Assembly (NCBI GenBank): GCA_036381495.1 | Contig: DASVCS010000166.1 | Location: 1-6,704, forward strand | Reading direction: 5' to 3' | Source: DASVCS01 sp036381495 | Lineage (GTDB): Bacteria; Gemmatimonadota; Gemmatimonadetes; Longimicrobiales; RSA9 | DNA length: 6,704 bases | Shown: positions 5,604-6,704 of the stretch, in pieces | Layout of the letters: each line of letters opens with the position of its first letter | How positions within the stretch are numbered: position 1 is the stretch's first letter | Notes under the pieces: model-generated | Told to the model about the DNA's origin: nothing | Seen by the model: only the letters and a program-made list of their open reading frames with translations | Databases searched by the model: none | Translations under genes and position numbers: made by a program

Positions 5604-5851
5604 CCTACTGGATCCCACCGGCCGAGTGGGTCGAAACTGGCATCAAGTTGGTCGAAACTGGCACCGAACCGGTCGAAACTGGTACCGGCGGAGACGGTGT
5701 CCCTGGCTCCCTCGATCGGCAACTCGAGCGGTTCACCCGCGGTTTCGGAGCCGCGCGGCCGCTCGCCGCGCTCGGTTCGCCGGCGCGTCCGATTCCGAAG
5801 TAACGCGCCAGCCGCTCTGGAGCCACGGGTGCGCATCGCCCTACTGGATCC
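5604..5851. repeat. 12-bp direct repeat flanking the 21-bp array
   Basis: CCTACTGGATCC occurs at 5604-5615 and again at 5840-5851, 236 bp apart, on either side of the tandem array. The interval contains no recombinase or transposase, so its origin is unknown and chance is possible. Confidence 0.4.
5629..5691. repeat. Three tandem 21-bp units
   Basis: Units at 5629-5649, 5650-5670 and 5671-5691 each begin with the invariant 12-mer GGTCGAAACTGG followed by a variable 9-base part. The 21-bp period is two helical turns, placing the conserved cores on the same DNA face. No replication initiator or regulator gene is present in the window to explain them. Confidence 0.85.
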
Positions 5852-5923
5852 GGAACGATCGAGCCTTCCGCCGACGAACATTCTCGCAAGCGATCGCGAG
5901 CGCCGGCCCCAGCCCATTCAGGG

Positions 5924-5964
5924 AAAAAGCAAAGCTTGACGAAGCGCCAACGCGATGATAGACT
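5924..5964 (+). promoter_or_regulatory. Strong stable-RNA-like promoter
   Basis: TTGACG (5936-5941) and TAGACT (5959-5964) are separated by exactly 17 bp. An A-rich UP-element-like stretch AAAAAGCAAAGC (5924-5935) abuts the -35, striking in such GC-rich DNA. Spacing and the TAGA-x-T form of the -10 match the tRNA-Pro promoter. Transcription would begin near 5971, toward the right. Confidence 0.7.
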
Positions 5965-6132
5965 ACACGCCTCTTGGGAGTCGCGTCCCGGTCTACCTTC
6001 CCCGTTCGTCCGTGCCAGAATGGGGACCGAAGCCTCAGCGTACGACGAGCGCTTCGATTGCAGGTACCGGTGGCGCGATTTTGCGTTTTCAAGGGCGTCC
6101 GGCCCACGCCGGACCCGAGCGGGAGTGACCAC

Positions 6133-6423
6133 GTGCTCAGTGTGATTGCCACAGAATGCGTCGACGGCGCCCGGCCGATGAGGCCGGACGTGCCCGTCGC
6201 CCGGCCGAGCGTGCCAGCCGTCCGCCCGGTGGGGTGGCACGTGCGCACCGTGGCCGGCGCGCGCGCTTGGGTGGCGGACGCGAGCCCGTGGGCTGGTGTT
6301 CATGCTGGGCAACCGGATGCCGATCGGCGGTTTGGATCAGATAGCGGCTCGTTCGCGACGCGCGGTCATCTCCCGCTCGTCCGAACACGGAGCGCAGGGC
6401 AAGGAGGAGGCCTAGCGTCGTAG
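6133..6423 (+). CDS. Doubtful small open reading frame with GTG start
   Basis: GTG at 6133 is preceded at 7 nt by GGGAG (6121-6125) and opens a 96-codon frame ending in TAG at 6423. Third positions are strongly G/C between about 6130 and 6290. The product begins VLSVIATECVDGARP and becomes rich in Pro, Arg and Ala. The opening resembles the start of a 4Fe-4S ferredoxin, but only one cysteine is present, so it cannot bind a cluster. Overlapping open frames and the strong secondary structure make a chance frame more likely than a gene. Confidence 0.18.
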   Translation: MLSVIATECVDGARPMRPDVPVARPSVPAVRPVGWHVRTVAGARAWVADASPWAGVHAGQPDADRRFGSDSGSFATRGHLPLVRTRSAGQGGGLAS

Positions 6424-6452
6424 GCGCGGACCTCTTCCTTTCGAGGGAGCGG

Positions 6453-6500
6453 ATGCCGAACGCCCCACCTGCGCTTCGAGCCGGGTGGGGCGTTCGGCAT
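6453..6500 (+). terminator. Perfect 17-bp hairpin, probable terminator
   Basis: Arms 6453-6469 and 6484-6500 are exact reverse complements (ATGCCGAACGCCCCACC and its partner) around a 14-nt loop. On the plus strand it is followed by TTCAG and on the minus strand by CCGCTC, so neither side has a real U-tract; the plus side is slightly better. It separates the 5971 transcription candidate from the gene at 6660. Confidence 0.6.
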
Positions 6501-6548
6501 TTCAGAAATCGAGGTTCGAGCCGCACTGCGGCGGGACGACGCGTCGAT

Positions 6549-6565
6549 CCGCCGGTGGCCGGCGG
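6549..6565. other. Short perfect hairpin upstream of the last gene
   Basis: CCGCCGG and CCGGCGG pair perfectly over 7 bp around a TGG loop, about 95 nt before the start at 6660. There is no T-tract, so it is not a classical terminator; it could be leader structure or chance in GC-rich DNA. Confidence 0.35.
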
Positions 6566-6659
6566 GCGTGAAGCCGAGGCAAGAGACACGCGACTCCCTT
6601 CGCCTCGTGCCGATCGCCTGTCCGCGCCGCCGGCGGGATCGGCCCTACGACCCTGCGAG

Positions 6660-6704
6660 ATGATCAACAGGTTGAAGGAGTATTTCGACGAGCCCGAGGA
6701 GCAA
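6660..6704 (+). CDS. N-terminal start of a gene running off the right edge
   Basis: ATG at 6660 opens a frame of 15 codons, MINRLKEYFDEPEEQ, to the window edge. The lysine/glutamate-rich amphipathic opening looks like a real N-terminus and differs from the Arg/Pro-rich shadow frames around it. No good ribosome binding site precedes it (only GCGAG), and the frame is also open upstream, so the start is uncertain. Some TerB-like proteins begin in a similar way, but 15 residues cannot establish a family. Confidence 0.5.
   Translation, partial: MINRLKEYFDEPEEQ

Larger units (their letters stand above)
5526..5923. other. Intergenic region without a convincing gene
   Basis: This stretch of about 400 bp lies between two outward-facing promoters. 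Most reading frames are open, so open length proves nothing. It holds the 21-bp tandem repeats (5629-5691) and a 12-bp direct repeat (5604-5615 and 5840-5851). A 77-codon plus-strand frame from ATG 5570 to 5803 carries the repeats in frame, as heptads VETGIKL, VETGTEP, VETGTGG. It has only a weak AAGGG-like site and mixed third positions, so I do not call it a gene. Confidence 0.5.
5971..6500 (+). ncRNA. Candidate structured non-coding RNA or long leader
   Basis: The segment from the predicted start of the 5936-5964 promoter to a perfect 17-bp stem contains no recognisable protein. Visible folding elements include GTCCGG/CCGGAC with a 6-nt loop (about 6090-6107) and CCGGCC-gatga-GGCCGG (6171-6187). 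Others are the distant pair ACGTGCC/GGCACGT (6188-6194 and 6236-6242) and GCCTA/TAGGC (6410-6425). It does not resemble RNase P RNA, tmRNA, the signal recognition particle RNA or an rRNA: their signature segments were looked for and not seen. Alternatives are a long untranslated leader of the gene at 6660, or a small protein gene at 6133-6423. The boundaries are inferred only from the promoter and the hairpin. Confidence 0.3.

Noticed and set aside
5605..6312. 235-codon minus-strand frame across the right-hand gap
   Set aside because: It would be antisense to the strong promoter at 5936-5964. It shows no family similarity and no ribosome binding site, and it has Ser/Arg-rich shadow composition.
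5971..6500. RNase P RNA, tmRNA, SRP RNA or an rRNA leader
   Set aside because: I looked for the conserved GAGGAAAGTCC, tag-peptide and GGAAGCA-type segments and saw none; no 16S sequence follows.
1..6704. CRISPR array
   Set aside because: The tandem repeats of 21, 24, 36 and 62 bp lack constant repeats with unique spacers, and no cas gene is present.

Overview
The window is very GC-rich DNA whose genes have strong G/C preference at third codon positions. It encodes ordinary soil-type bacterial enzymes, and its one tRNA gene has no encoded CCA end. This fits a GC-rich environmental bacterium. Gemmatimonadota is my best guess, by general resemblance only; no marker gene in the window proves it.

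Left part (1-1022, minus strand): a two-gene operon. A PEP mutase/isocitrate lyase superfamily enzyme (195-1022) is followed after 5 nt by the N-terminal 63 codons of an aldo/keto reductase, which runs off the left edge. A 445-bp divergent intergenic region (1023-1467) holds a six-unit hexamer tract that forms a canonical G-quadruplex motif on the minus strand, and a plausible promoter for the next gene.

Centre (1468-5115, plus strand): a DinB-family protein (1468-1932), an alpha/beta hydrolase of the cofactor-free haloperoxidase type (2326-3165) and a 528-residue ankyrin-repeat protein (3529-5115). They are separated by gaps of several hundred bases and look like separate transcription units. 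The gap between DinB and the hydrolase is a patchwork of three unrelated tandem repeats with periods of 36, 62 and 24 bp. The 36-bp array begins inside the DinB gene and re-copies its last codons and stop. The hydrolase and the ankyrin gene each face a short minus-strand open frame that stops 9 nt away: the C-terminal stub of a Uma2-type nuclease (3175-3357) and an unrecognised 75-codon tail (5125-5352).

Right part (5116-6704): a tRNA-Pro(GGG) gene on the minus strand with its own -10/-35 promoter and a 15-bp hairpin behind it. Next comes about 1.1 kb with no convincing protein gene. It contains three 21-bp tandem repeats, a strong stable-RNA-like promoter on the plus strand (5924-5964), several hairpins and a perfect 17-bp stem (6453-6500). 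The promoter-to-hairpin segment is the best candidate here for something undescribed, either a structured non-coding RNA or a long leader. The first 15 codons of a plus-strand gene begin at 6660 and run off the right edge.

Nothing in the window shows the genes acting together beyond the two-gene minus-strand operon. No CRISPR array, transposase, integrase or recognisable defence system was found.
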